Assembly: GCA_029964075.1 (NCBI GenBank)
Contig: CM057141.1
Location: 3,906,001 to 3,970,000 of the forward strand
Direction: 5' to 3'
Origin: Patiria pectinifera
Taxonomy: Eukaryota > Echinodermata > Asteroidea > Valvatida > Asterinidae
Length of the DNA stretch: 64,000 bases
Part shown: positions 50,401-53,280 of the stretch, piece by piece
Layout of the letters: each line of letters starts with the position of its first letter
Position numbering within the stretch: the first letter of the stretch is position 1
Program-made: the position numbers and the translations under genes
Notes under the pieces: generated by a model
The model's input: only the letters and a program-made list of their open reading frames with translations
Told to the model about the DNA's origin: nothing
The model's database searches: none

Positions 50401-51828
50401 ACATGTACTTAGGACTTAGCCATTTTCCCTCCACCTTTCCCCGGAGTCGATTCGAATTCCCCTCACACACCTTACCTCGCATCCGACCCACATTGACCCC
50501 GAGCATTTAGCGAATGTGGCTCGCTAAACCCTACCCGTGTATTCACCCCCACCACAGCGAGTGTGTCCCGCTAACCCACTGGCCGAGACCTACGGTAGCT
50601 AGAGGTCAGGTTACGTCCTTCATCTCATAGTTTTACTCCATAGAATTAGTGTGTAGATTGTTACCTAGTCTAGAGACTAAGTCTTGTACAAGCCTATGTA
50701 CCGAGAAGTTATTCTCTTTCCCTTTTCCTTGAGGATCAGTTCCCCGTAACGCACCCACGAGTGATCCTACTTCGCCCGCTAACCACTGCTCTCGGACTTT
50801 CTTCCAGTAGAATGTCTAAGTCAGCGTGTACAAATCTCCCATGATAGAGAACTTTCCCCATGCCTTTGTACACGTATGCATTATTCATAACTACCAGAAT
50901 CCAATGCTCCCATTGGCTAAGACGCGCACCCGAAAGTGTATATAAAGCGCGCAGAAATGGAAGTTCTGGTCATTGTTGTACTGGGCTCTTACCCAGTAGG
51001 TTCTTGAGCTGAGCCTCTGACCTTCACAGAGCTCCCGCATTATGATGCATTAGATTGTTGATCTGGGCTCTGACCCCGACAGAGTTCCTGACATGTACAC
51101 GTATATATAGTGCGCCCTCTATTGACCTGAGATGTAAATAATCCAGAATAAAGTACTAGTGTGTATGTGTAAGATATTTGTATCTGACTCTTATTTTGAT
51201 AATGTCTCTCACCCCACAGAGACGTTACAATATATTAAATATACTGAGTATATATATCAGAAGGATGTATAAATGTATGCCTAATATGCAATGAATAGAA
51301 TAAAACAAAGATGAGAAAAAAAGAGCGCCAAAGTCTCAAGTGAGGTAGCCCCCAGGAACTTTTCTTAATTACTGTAGCCAGCTGGCTGGTTGGCTCCCAA
51401 AAATGTGATTCGGGACCTGCCCTTTGTGCCACCTCATAAGATGCTGATGCCCCCCCCCCTTCATCCAACCCCCCTCCCCTCTTCATCCTAACACCCCCCC
51501 CCCCCAACTGAAAAAAAATCCTGTTTCGGTCAATTTTTTTTCCAACTAAAAAAACCTTTAAAGAGTTCCCTTGGTTCTTTAAAAAAAAAGAAGAGATTTG
51601 TTACATGGTTAATCTTGTTACTAAAAAAAACCTTAAGCATCGTTAATTTTGACCTAATTGCTCAAAAACAGAATGAACATGCCAGTATGTTATGTTGTTT
51701 TCATTGTTTTTATATTACAGGCCAGGAGTGTGTCACAAGACAGCAACCAAACGCCAGAGACTCAGAAGACGTCGCAGCATTCCCCCAGATTGGCTCTAAA
51801 AAAGGCAGCTCGCAAGATCGATTTTTGA
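2285..51828 (+). CDS. SAMHD1: SAMHD1, deoxynucleoside triphosphate triphosphohydrolase (16 coding exons, complete)
   Basis: The enzyme hydrolyses dNTPs to deoxynucleosides and triphosphate, usually as a nuclear dGTP/GTP-activated tetramer. Coding exons: 2285-2447, 3663-3729, 3804-3850 (or 3856), 4389-4480, 8990-9150, 24802-24917, 25726-25805, 28167-28301, 33334-33549, 35427-35518, 35777-35833, 36521-36719, 38112-38219, 39236-39331, 42257-42400, 51721-51828. Together they give 1881 nt, 626 residues, very close to the vertebrate protein. Seen: a KRKR basic motif at residues 3-6 (likely NLS); a SAM domain from about residue 30 to 110; the VFND allosteric-site start at 124; HNRFEH (H174, human H167); HDLGHGPFSH (H213/D214, human H206/D207); H243 (human H233); DVDKWDYF (D316, human D311). 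Numbering relative to human is from family knowledge. Phases join without a break. I chose the ATG at 2285 because it has A at -3 and leads straight into the basic N-terminus; an in-frame ATG at 2186 would add 33 unrelated residues. I could not identify a promoter or poly(A) signal with confidence. Confidence 0.93.
2541..3101. mobile_element. MITE in SAMHD1 intron 1, possibly hAT-like
   Basis: Inverted ends around GTGGATATTTTGCCGGAG; just inside each end is CGGCAAACCTTTAGTAAACG, itself part of a palindrome closing on GTTTGCCG. Flanks CAAAAAAAGAT (left) and CAAAAAAGAT (right) look like a target duplication of 8-10 bp. Carries a tRNA-like sequence near its middle. Confidence 0.7.
2884..2955 (-). 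ncRNA. tRNA-derived sequence (SINE head or tRNA pseudogene)
   Basis: On the minus strand it has an A-box-like TTGGTGTAGTGGTTAAGC and a B-box GGTTCGATTC at tRNA spacing. The acceptor and T stems pair poorly, so I do not call a working tRNA. Confidence 0.5.
3663..3729 (+). CDS. SAMHD1: SAMHD1 exon 2 (SAM domain middle)
   Basis: Preceded by a pyrimidine-rich tract and TTTATGTAG, followed by a strong GTAAGA donor. It enters in phase 1 and leaves in phase 2. The translation [22 protein letters not shown] lines up residue for residue with the SAM signature I-x-G-x-x-L-x-x-L-T-x-E-x-L-x-x-L-G-V, apart from a Thr at the usual Leu-Gly Leu position. Recognised by domain pattern and phase, not by length. 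Confidence 0.75.
3804..3850 (+). CDS. SAMHD1: SAMHD1 exon 3 (SAM domain, small exon, donor uncertain)
   Basis: A short exon after CTATATTAG. In phase 2 it reads [14 protein letters not shown], which fits the SAM pattern K-x-L-G-x-R-x-x-I-L-x-x-I just before the last helix. To join exon 4 it must end in phase 1. Two GT sites do this: GTCGAC after 3850 and GTGCAG after 3856, which adds two residues. Neither is a strong donor. The exon is needed to restore frame between exons 2 and 4. Confidence 0.6.
3916..4007. repeat. Hairpin, 40-bp arms, in SAMHD1 intron 3
   Basis: Arms 3916-3955 and 3968-4007 with a 12-nt loop. Only two positions are not Watson-Crick, and both would be G-U pairs in RNA. The ends TAGCTTGAGTAAC / GTTACTCAAGCTA resemble those of the hairpin at 1435-1521, and both are followed by CAC. 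Confidence 0.9.
4389..4480 (+). CDS. SAMHD1: SAMHD1 exon 4 (end of SAM domain and linker)
   Basis: Acceptor CTTTTGTTTTTTGCATTAG; donor AAG/GTTTGT. It enters in phase 1 and exits in phase 0. [10 protein letters not shown] matches the C-terminal SAM helix. The rest is a Ser/Lys-rich linker ending in the Lys that precedes VFNDPIHGH, as in the human MK-VINDP junction. It contains a small direct duplication, GATTCCCTCAGTAGATTCC. Confidence 0.75.
4686..5090. repeat. Dispersed repeat (CTCGGCCAAGGAGGT ... CTTGGCGGAGGT type)
   Basis: Starts CTCGGCCAAGGAGGT and ends CCTTGGCGGAGGTTTGCG CTCTCTGAGTGC. Between them is an AGTTATGGATGGATTTTCATG-like segment. I recognise this as a family common in invertebrate genomes; class not assigned. 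Confidence 0.5.
5577..5696. repeat. Inverted repeat with telomere-like core
   Basis: ATGTTCCGACACCCCTATG on the left and its reverse complement on the right (near 5660-5690) flank GGTTAGGGTTAGGGTTAGG. Looks like a small foldback element. Confidence 0.7.
6149..6513. mobile_element. PIF/Harbinger-like MITE, copy 1
   Basis: Inverted ends GGCCAACAAAAAAAGTCTCC and GGAGACTTTTTTTTTTGGCC. Flanked by the 3-bp duplication TAA (6146-6148, 6514-6516), the TWA target of Harbinger elements. Related copy at 31731-32110. Confidence 0.75.
6610..6780. repeat. Tandem repeat, ~50 bp unit with GTGAAAGATTTCTCAC core
   Basis: Four copies of GTGAAAGATTTCTCACACTG followed by GGAAATTCCCCT. The core is nearly palindromic. 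Confidence 0.75.
6922..7714. repeat. Head-to-head minisatellite within an inverted-repeat element
   Basis: 6950-7275 holds many copies of GGTTCGATAGTCCGAA; from about 7300 to 7700 the same unit appears in reverse complement, TTCGGACTATCGAACC. The outer ends (left GCCCGATAGTC; right GACTATCG...TATCGGGC) are inverted too. A partial second right end follows at 7755-7815. Confidence 0.85.
8290..8560. repeat. Low-complexity and fragment of a G/C-run MITE family
   Basis: G-runs, C-runs and polypyrimidine stretches, ending CTGGTGACGCCCATGG, like the right end of the intact element at 34911-35285. Confidence 0.5.
8990..9150 (+). CDS. SAMHD1: SAMHD1 exon 5 (start of HD domain)
   Basis: Reads [14 protein letters not shown] through HNRFEHSLG. 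It contains the conserved allosteric-site residues D-x4-Q-x2-R ([11 protein letters not shown]; human D137, Q142, R145) and the first metal ligand His at 9140-9142 (human H167), with the preceding catalytic Arg (human R164). Acceptor GTCGTCCTAG, donor GGG/GTAAGA, exit phase 2. The following intron is the longest and contains Gypsy-1. Confidence 0.95.
9225..9600. repeat. Tandem repeat, ~150 bp unit, in intron 5
   Basis: About 2.5 copies sharing CTGTAGTTCTG-AGATAT, ATATGCACTTTTAATATG and CATGTGATGATGTCATCGTGA. Related text recurs at 26440-26640. The rest of 9600-10491 shows no gene. Confidence 0.6.
10688..13475. mobile_element. TTATAAG-rich DNA transposon, copy A (inside Gypsy-1 LTR)
   Basis: 2788 bp inserted in an LTR, so both ends are exact: GCCCCTACGA at the left and TCGTACGGGG at the right, near-perfect inverted ends. 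Subterminal regions (10703-11040, 13190-13460) are dense arrays of TTATAAGAATC in both orientations. The interior has no transposase that I can see but carries a degenerate reverse-transcriptase fragment on the minus strand. No target-site duplication is evident. A second copy lies at 28865-31680. Confidence 0.85.
11735..12420 (-). pseudogene. Non-LTR retrotransposon RT fragment inside TTATAAG element, copy A
   Basis: Minus-strand frames read [20 protein letters not shown] and nearby AFFRACVGS, typical of the region just after the reverse transcriptase palm in RTE/Jockey-like non-LTR elements. Frame changes and stops throughout (12214-12408 and 11735-12184 are in different frames). No endonuclease domain. 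It is shared with copy B, so it travelled with the DNA element. Confidence 0.7.
14054..14551. other. Gypsy-1 non-coding 3' region
   Basis: Between the third ORF and the 3' LTR. Contains about four copies of a ~45-bp direct repeat around TCCTTATACAAAATAATGG (14215-14385). The last bases before the LTR are not a convincing polypurine tract. No gene seen. Confidence 0.5.
14552..15883 (-). pseudogene. Gypsy-1 third ORF: two-C2H2-zinc-finger protein in the envelope position
   Basis: Starts at an ATG at 15883, 176 bp after the Pol stop. Two adjacent fingers fit C-x2-C-x12-H-x4-[21 protein letters not shown]..., then [18 protein letters not shown].... An in-frame TGA (15746-15748) lies between them; downstream the frame is open for 397 codons. 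The rest is highly charged: Lys/Arg-rich stretches about 50-120 residues in, acidic and Pro-rich middle. The C-terminal part has a motif seen twice (Y-x-[DE]-G-[DN]-K ... R-x-Y-D-V-x-[FY]-L). It has no signal peptide or transmembrane segment, so it is not an envelope protein. Function unknown; nucleic-acid binding is the natural guess. Confidence 0.7.
16059..19355 (-). pseudogene. pol: Gypsy-1 Pol: reverse transcriptase, RNase H, integrase (nonsense-interrupted)
   Basis: A 968-codon open stretch (19355-16449) then TGA, with the same frame open again to a TAA at 16059-16061. Domains by residue of the long stretch: RT about 120-300 with YLDD at 265-268; RNase H about 410-525 with DTDAS and a conserved HGNADGLSR end; integrase zinc site H662, H669, C699, C702; integrase catalytic D731, D791, E827. 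The TGA falls where homologous elements usually keep a Trp in the conserved RRWEGPY-like end of the integrase. All catalytic residues are present, so the copy may be inactive mainly through this stop and the protease lesions. Confidence 0.9.
19324..20187 (-). pseudogene. Gypsy-1 retropepsin-like protease, interrupted
   Basis: The frame carries [16 protein letters not shown] (DTG catalytic motif of aspartic proteases) and, later, GILGMDFL, the typical ILG flap-end motif. An in-frame TAA at 19735-19737 separates the two. The frame ends at 19324, while the RT frame begins at 19355 in a different phase, so there is also an indel or recoding point near 19340. The protease would have cleaved the polyprotein. 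Confidence 0.8.
20024..21478 (-). CDS. gag: Gypsy-1 Gag polyprotein
   Basis: 484 codons from an ATG at 21478, uninterrupted. It has a predicted coiled coil at about residues 29-62 (rich in Glu/Leu/Arg heptads), a low-complexity Ser/Thr/Pro region, then a retrotransposon Gag core (conserved W-x-x-F near [13 protein letters not shown]). A CCHC zinc knuckle, [14 protein letters not shown], lies about 25 residues before the stop. It forms the particle and binds element RNA. The protease frame overlaps its last 164 nt and is offset by +1 relative to gag, so a recoding event would be needed to make Gag-Pol. Confidence 0.88.
   Translation of the reverse strand: MDKKQANQPRPVLIEELTEDAAETSQYAEEQQRLEVETEKLWAKLGQLHEQLDELETRRVRLGSRQVAAEAGAQVELPSTSFRYLDTVRDASSSLMSSSTPMPRCRPTPKPRTRYPTLSSSLLVPTNTPVTSLTSVEASQQEIKSNADTEKGWSMERNFLAGAAGRASEPGKQVSGEDRSSLDRRELVVEVKREGRSPAELKRPNIVPDRYNGKTVWRDFWQQFEACKLANGWTDEQAKVFLATSLQGIAVKVLSNSPDGSQTMTYKELIDRLERRFGPGQLSENHLMELRCRRQGPKETLRELGQSIRELATLAYPEIADEGKDRLARGHFSDAIEDQAIREGIFRTQPKTLDEAIRAAMATESFLKVEQQRPSRNPKQARVLEGQNDSSVEKLEDFVRNSQKQMAEAIQRAQEETKAWVANLVQGRPTGAGNDKPNKTEGVPSTSYRRRPREDIVCFRCDRKGHFARDCKWPPAKRHGSGNS
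21570..21587 (-). promoter_or_regulatory. Gypsy-1 primer binding site
   Basis: Two bases inside the 5' LTR the minus strand reads TGGTGTCAGAAGTGGGAT, the TGG-starting 18-mer expected for tRNA-primed minus-strand synthesis. I do not assign the primer tRNA. Confidence 0.7.
21590..22363 (-). repeat. Gypsy-1 5' LTR (element orientation)
   Basis: 774 bp, TG...CA bounded. Nearly identical to the split left LTR. Contains a 17-bp tandem repeat (unit TGTGTCCTACTTAGG, about 7 copies, 21843-21957) and a GC-rich stretch around 22200-22260. Confidence 0.9.
22364..24801. other. Intron 5 remainder, no gene seen
   Basis: Between Gypsy-1 and exon 6. Holds a short tandem repeat (AAGGGAAATTTAGGTTCCTT, 23826-23910) and a GC-richer stretch at 24120-24530 that might be an old LTR or MITE. 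I recognise no gene. Confidence 0.45.
24802..24917 (+). CDS. SAMHD1: SAMHD1 exon 6 (HD motif)
   Basis: Acceptor TTTCCGTCAG, donor TTGG/GTAAGG, phases 2 to 1. Ends in IAGLCHDLG, the His-Asp pair that gives the HD superfamily its name (24908-24913; human H206/D207), which binds the catalytic metal. The upstream part, [19 protein letters not shown], is close to the human sequence. Confidence 0.95.
24971..25039. repeat. 69-nt hairpin in SAMHD1 intron 6
   Basis: 19-bp outer arms GCAATGGTAAGAATAATTT (24971-24989) and their exact complement (25021-25039), a symmetric 5/5 internal loop, a 7-bp inner stem CGTGACA/TGTCACG and a 7-nt loop. It starts 54 bp after exon 6. Confidence 0.8.
25165..25553. mobile_element. 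MITE with ~26-bp inverted ends, intron 6
   Basis: Ends TTATAACGCCTCACCCGCAG and, reversed, TTATAACACTTCACCCACAG. A related fragment is at about 5750-5850 (TTATAACACCTCACCAACC then TTCTGTGTCTTGATTGGC). Target duplication not resolved. Confidence 0.6.
25726..25805 (+). CDS. SAMHD1: SAMHD1 exon 7 (catalytic GHGPFSH loop)
   Basis: Acceptor TTCTTATTCAG, donor GGAAG/GTAAGC, phases 1 to 0. Encodes [10 protein letters not shown] with the catalytic His equivalents of human H210 and H215, then [10 protein letters not shown]. The loop before the next His is three residues longer than in human. Confidence 0.95.
26440..26640. repeat. Tandem repeat rich in CATGTGATGACG
   Basis: About three ~75-bp units containing ACGTCACTTCAAATTTCAT and GACATACATGACATGTGATG, related to the block at 9225-9600. 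Confidence 0.6.
26668..26942. repeat. Palindromic CTGGTGTACACCAG cluster
   Basis: More than ten occurrences of TGGTGTA/TACACCA in both orientations over ~270 bp, including two full CTGGTGTACACCAGAA. No gene; the small ORFs here arise from the repeat. Confidence 0.65.
27432..27500 (-). ncRNA. tRNA-derived sequence (SINE head), intron 7
   Basis: Minus strand: A-box-like TTGGTGTAGCGGTTGTTTC and B-box GGTTCGAATCCC. Followed on the minus strand by a non-tRNA body to about 27340, as in a SINE. Confidence 0.55.
28167..28301 (+). CDS. SAMHD1: SAMHD1 exon 8
   Basis: Acceptor CATCTTTTACAG, donor CAG/GTGAAA, phases 0 to 0. Begins [12 protein letters not shown], whose His corresponds to human H233 in the active site, and ends [11 protein letters not shown]. 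The segment joining this exon to exon 9 is shorter than the human loop that contains a WPYKG motif. Confidence 0.95.
28865..31680. mobile_element. TTATAAG-rich DNA transposon, copy B (SAMHD1 intron 8)
   Basis: Same structure and most of the same sequence as copy A: starts CCCCTACGAAATACTC, ends GTTAAAATGGTACGGG, with TTATAAG arrays at 28870-29250 and 31400-31670. The interior is colinear with copy A, including the RT fragment and a ~400-bp block (30950-31380). Copy A and B differ by many small indels, so neither is very young. Confidence 0.85.
29901..30705 (-). pseudogene. Non-LTR retrotransposon RT fragment inside TTATAAG element, copy B
   Basis: 30705-30400 reads [16 protein letters not shown] followed by [10 protein letters not shown], a reverse-transcriptase palm in which the usual Y/F-A-D-D has become YVDN. 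30188-29901 reads [12 protein letters not shown], a common motif of the C-terminal part of RTE-like proteins. The frame is broken between the two parts. Clearly non-functional. Confidence 0.75.
31731..32110. mobile_element. PIF/Harbinger-like MITE, copy 2 (intron 8)
   Basis: Inverted ends GGCCCAAAAGAAAAAGTCTCC / GGAGACTTTTTTTTTTTTGGCC, flanked by TTA (31728-31730, 32111-32113). Same family as 6149-6513; lies 50 bp after TTATAAG copy B. Confidence 0.75.
32114..33333. other. Intron 8 remainder, no gene seen
   Basis: Ordinary AT-rich intron sequence with a C-run at 32370. Open frames here are short and lack coding character. Confidence 0.5.
33334..33549 (+). CDS. SAMHD1: SAMHD1 exon 9 (fourth metal ligand)
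   Basis: Acceptor TTCTGTTTCAG, donor AAG/GTTGGT, phases 0 to 0; 72 codons. Contains FLYEIVAN and [14 protein letters not shown], carrying the equivalents of human D311 (metal), K312, Y315 and D319 (substrate contacts). Ends with ICSRDK, matching human ICARDK. Confidence 0.95.
34534..34805. repeat. 26-bp perfect inverted repeat, 220-bp spacer
   Basis: ACCAAGCCCAGTCTAATGTG... at 34534-34559 and its exact complement at 34780-34805, in SAMHD1 intron 9. Possibly the ends of a small foldback element. Confidence 0.7.
34911..35285. mobile_element. MITE with G/C runs, intron 9
   Basis: Inverted ends CCAGTGGCGTCGCCA and TGGTGACGCCACTGG. Flanked by GTCACT on both sides (34905-34910, 35286-35291). The interior has long runs of G or C. 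Confidence 0.8.
35427..35518 (+). CDS. SAMHD1: SAMHD1 exon 10
   Basis: Acceptor GTCCCTTTCCAG, donor CAT/GTGAGT, phases 0 to 2. Encodes [20 protein letters not shown], nearly identical to the human segment at the substrate pocket and dimer interface. Confidence 0.95.
35777..35833 (+). CDS. SAMHD1: SAMHD1 exon 11
   Basis: A 57-nt exon between TTTTTGATCTAG and GG/GTGAGT, phases 2 to 2. Encodes [19 protein letters not shown], aligning with the human helix DAFLKADDYIEITGAGG. Confidence 0.93.
36521..36719 (+). CDS. SAMHD1: SAMHD1 exon 12
   Basis: Acceptor CACCTTGTACAG, donor AAG/GTATGC, phases 2 to 0. Contains [15 protein letters not shown], matching the human AIDDMEAYTKLTDNI block before the allosteric lobe. 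The following [16 protein letters not shown] is also colinear with human. Confidence 0.95.
36720..38111. other. Intron 12, no gene seen apart from a SINE
   Basis: Unremarkable intron sequence except the tRNA-derived repeat at about 37680-37835. Confidence 0.5.
37761..37835 (-). ncRNA. tRNA-derived sequence (SINE head), intron 12
   Basis: Minus strand: A-box-like TGGTCCAATGGTTACGG and B-box GGTTCGAATCC at tRNA spacing, followed by a SINE-like body with GGCGCTTTACC-type sequence (to about 37680). Confidence 0.6.
38112..38219 (+). CDS. SAMHD1: SAMHD1 exon 13
   Basis: Acceptor TTCTGTCCATAG, donor CAT/GTGAGT, phases 0 to 0. Lys/Glu-rich start ([11 protein letters not shown]) and an end (TADQLIIH) that aligns with human KAEDFIVDV. 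Less conserved than its neighbours, as in other species. Confidence 0.9.
38735..38960. repeat. Dispersed repeat with GCCCCTGCCCTTCGGCGAAG end
   Basis: Begins with a small palindrome (GCCCCTGCCCTTCGGCGAAG CCAAAGGGGC) followed by a GTGTGTG stretch. I recognise the type from other invertebrate genomes, class not assigned. Confidence 0.45.
39236..39331 (+). CDS. SAMHD1: SAMHD1 exon 14
   Basis: Acceptor TGATAACCAACAG, donor CAG/GTAGGA, phases 0 to 0. Encodes [20 protein letters not shown] then [12 protein letters not shown], matching human VINMDYG...NPIDHVSFY. A decayed relative of this exon, with the same intron sequence after it, lies at 63325-63461. Confidence 0.93.
39332..42256. other. Intron 14, no gene seen
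   Basis: First ~230 bp is homologous to 63462-63700. At 40645-40795 there are about eight GACTCGAGTC-type words forming a short palindromic repeat. No coding signal otherwise. Confidence 0.5.
42257..42400 (+). CDS. SAMHD1: SAMHD1 exon 15
   Basis: Acceptor AAAAATTACAG, donor CAG/GTAAAG, phases 0 to 0. Contains [20 protein letters not shown], matching human EKFAEQLIRVYCKK, a conserved nucleic-acid and tetramer-contact region. Gypsy-2 starts 481 bp after this exon. Confidence 0.95.
42882..43946 (+). repeat. Gypsy-2 5' LTR
   Basis: 1065 bp. Contains a TATA-like TCTATATAAAGCG near 43655 and AATAAAG near 43864, the expected promoter and poly(A) signals of an LTR. Ends GACGTTACA. Confidence 0.92.
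43948..43965 (+). promoter_or_regulatory. Gypsy-2 primer binding site
   Basis: TGGTGGCAAGCGCTGGGA, one base after the 5' LTR. Starts TGG as tRNA-complementary primer sites do; primer tRNA not assigned. Confidence 0.7.
44092..45270 (+). pseudogene. gag: Gypsy-2 Gag, interrupted
   Basis: Probable start at the ATG at 44092 (MPAKRKSRR; an upstream in-frame ATG at 44071 is possible). Acidic then coiled-coil region ([12 protein letters not shown]), Pro/Ala linker, Gag core, and a CCHC knuckle [14 protein letters not shown] near 45174-45215. A TGA at 44521-44523 falls inside the core. The protease frame overlaps its end at -1, the classic Gag-Pol arrangement. Role: particle assembly and RNA packaging. 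Confidence 0.85.
45174..49846 (+). pseudogene. pol: Gypsy-2 Pol: protease, RT, RNase H, integrase (multiple breaks)
   Basis: Protease DTG at 45408-45416 within [10 protein letters not shown] and GILGYDFL later. RT with YLDDIIIL near 46779-46800. RNase H with [11 protein letters not shown] near 47218 and HGNADALSR near 47558. Integrase zinc site near 48565-48690 and catalytic core with [10 protein letters not shown] and NGQAERFN. Stops in the same frame: TGA 45924, TAG 46827, TGA 47133. Around 48850 the frame changes and some residues are lost, so integrase continues in another frame (48848-49846). The RNase H-integrase linker is about 320 residues, much longer than in Gypsy-1, and has a hydrophobic stretch at about 47850-47920. 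Confidence 0.9.
49847..50165. other. Gypsy-2 non-coding 3' region
   Basis: Between the Pol stop and the polypurine tract. T-rich on the plus strand; no ORF with recognisable features. Confidence 0.5.
50166..50177 (+). promoter_or_regulatory. Gypsy-2 polypurine tract
   Basis: AGGGGGAGATAG directly before the 3' LTR, the expected plus-strand primer position. Confidence 0.7.
50178..51229 (+). repeat. Gypsy-2 3' LTR
   Basis: 1052 bp, matching 42882-43946 with a 17-bp deletion near 50547. TATA-like TGTATATAAAGCG near 50938 and AATAAAG near 51149. SAMHD1 exon 16 begins 491 bp downstream. Confidence 0.92.
51721..51828 (+). CDS. SAMHD1: SAMHD1 exon 16 (C-terminal tail and stop)
   Basis: Acceptor TTTTTATATTACAG; enters in phase 0 and ends at TGA 51826-51828. 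The 35-residue tail is Ser/Thr/Gln-rich ([13 protein letters not shown]) and ends basic ([12 protein letters not shown]). It has a TP and an SP dipeptide and an R-x-L, features of the human CDK-regulated tail around T592. Whether either site is phosphorylated cannot be told from sequence. Confidence 0.85.
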   Translation, partial: ARSVSQDSNQTPETQKTSQHSPRLALKKAARKIDF

Positions 51829-52456
51829 ATCCTGACATGCATTACTTTGGTTGTTGTTCATCCCCTAGTGCTTTTGTGACTAGACTTGTGATTTACCAGA
51901 TGTATGTTGTACTTGTGATCCATCACAAGTACTCAGACTACAGCACTGTTATACCACACCAATGCTTAACTAGATTTAAAATTCTGATAGGGCACCAGGG
52001 GTGCAAACATATTTCAGGGGGAGCACCTGAAGGCAAGTGATATATTTTTTTTTTAATTCGAGATTTCAGATGGCGGGCACAGTCATCCCGGGATGTCACA
52101 TGCCCCCCTGTGCCCAAACATCCCTGTGTACGGACATCCAGTGGGAGGGCCCCCAGACATAAATTGTGAGCATTGTGCCACTTCAGAAATGTTCTCTGAC
52201 TATGGTCAACTGTGCTCGTTTAACAGTCAAATATAAAGAGACAGAAATGTGAATGCCGAGTGTTTTATGGTGCAGATGTTTTTTTATGAACTAAGTGGTA
52301 GGTGCTTTATAACTTAAATAGGCCTTTACAGTAGTCATTGCCATTTCCAGTCTTTCCTGCCTGGTGAAAAACACAACACTTTTATGTAGTTTATTATGAC
52401 TAGTGCAGTGCCCTGCTGCATGTACATCAGATTCAATCCAGCCAACCGATCCCGCA
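51829..52456. other. SAMHD1 3' UTR and flank
   Basis: No canonical AATAAA that I can assign to SAMHD1. C-runs and low complexity only. Confidence 0.4.
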
Positions 52457-52534
52457 AGCTCGGTGTGGTAGAGTGGTAAGACTTCTGCATGTACTAGACA
52501 GCAGGAGGTCGTGGGTTCGAGTCCCACCCGAGTG
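52457..52534 (+). ncRNA. tRNA-like sequence with intact A and B boxes (probably SINE or tRNA pseudogene)
   Basis: A-box-like GTGTGGTAGAGTGG, B-box GGTTCGAGTCC, a perfect T stem GTGGG/CCCAC, and acceptor CTCGG/CCGAG. The anticodon arm would have a loop that is too long, and two acceptor pairs fail. A T-run follows, which could stop RNA polymerase III. Confidence 0.5.
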
Positions 52535-52559
52535 ATTTTTTCCAACTTTCACTTGGGAG

Positions 52560-53280
52560 GTAACACACTGAATGTACAGTGTTTATACGTCAGTGAAGGG
52601 CCAAACCTAATATTGATTTACATTCGCCGTGTCGTAAATTCATCATCCGTTGAAAACGTGCCTGTTTGAAATGGGCTAATTGATTGGCCTCCGGTAGACC
52701 CGCAAATGTGGCGGTATAGAGTGCAGTGCCTGTATAACAGCACCCCATATGTACACAAATCCTTCCCTTCGAAAAGTGGTCGAGGCCCACCTCACCATTG
52801 TGCGATCTTCCCCCTTCAACAAATGGTCGAGCCCATACAGCCAACCACCATTTGCCCGTGTGTTAACCCGTAACCTTGGCACAATATAGAGTGCAGTGCC
52901 CGTTCGAAGTGAGCAGCAGTGCGTGGCGCAGACACGTTTGTATAGTCTCAGCCTCCGAAAATGCTGCTGCTTTTTTGCAGTTTGTTTGAGAACCTCTGAT
53001 ACAAACAACTTCAAACTTGACACTGCACATTCTGGAGTCCTGAGCAGTACACCCTCCGATTTTCAACTTCATACAGTGCCGGGTTCTTGACATAATCGAA
53101 ATACAGACAGACACACAGATAATACAGAGGTTCCTGGAATTATTGTTAGATATAGTTAGACAGTTAGATTAGATAGATGATGTAGAGAATGGTAAATAAT
53201 AATAGTAATAGTGGCTTCTTGTATAGTGCTCATATCCGTCACTGAGTGACGCTCAACAAAATAAGTTTGTCTATGTTACA
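52560..53280. other. Intergenic, no gene seen
   Basis: Contains a near-duplicated phrase (TATAGAGTGCAGTGCC at 52715 and 52886) but no gene. Confidence 0.4.

Larger units (their letters stand above)
42882..51229 (+). mobile_element. Ty3/Gypsy LTR retrotransposon (Gypsy-2), sense in SAMHD1 intron 15
   Basis: LTRs of 1065 and 1052 bp (TGTTGCG...GTTACA) flanked by ATAT (42878-42881 and 51230-51233). gag, protease, RT, RNase H and integrase all lie on the plus strand, the same direction as SAMHD1. By eye the LTRs differ by fewer than twenty substitutions and one 17-bp deletion, so the insertion is fairly recent. The coding region has four in-frame stops (44521, 45924, 46827, 47133) and one frameshift (about 48850). 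Confidence 0.93.

Noticed and set aside
52457..52534. Functional tRNA gene
   Set aside because: Boxes A and B and the T stem are good, but the anticodon arm cannot form a 7-nt loop and two acceptor pairs are missing. Kept as tRNA-like only.
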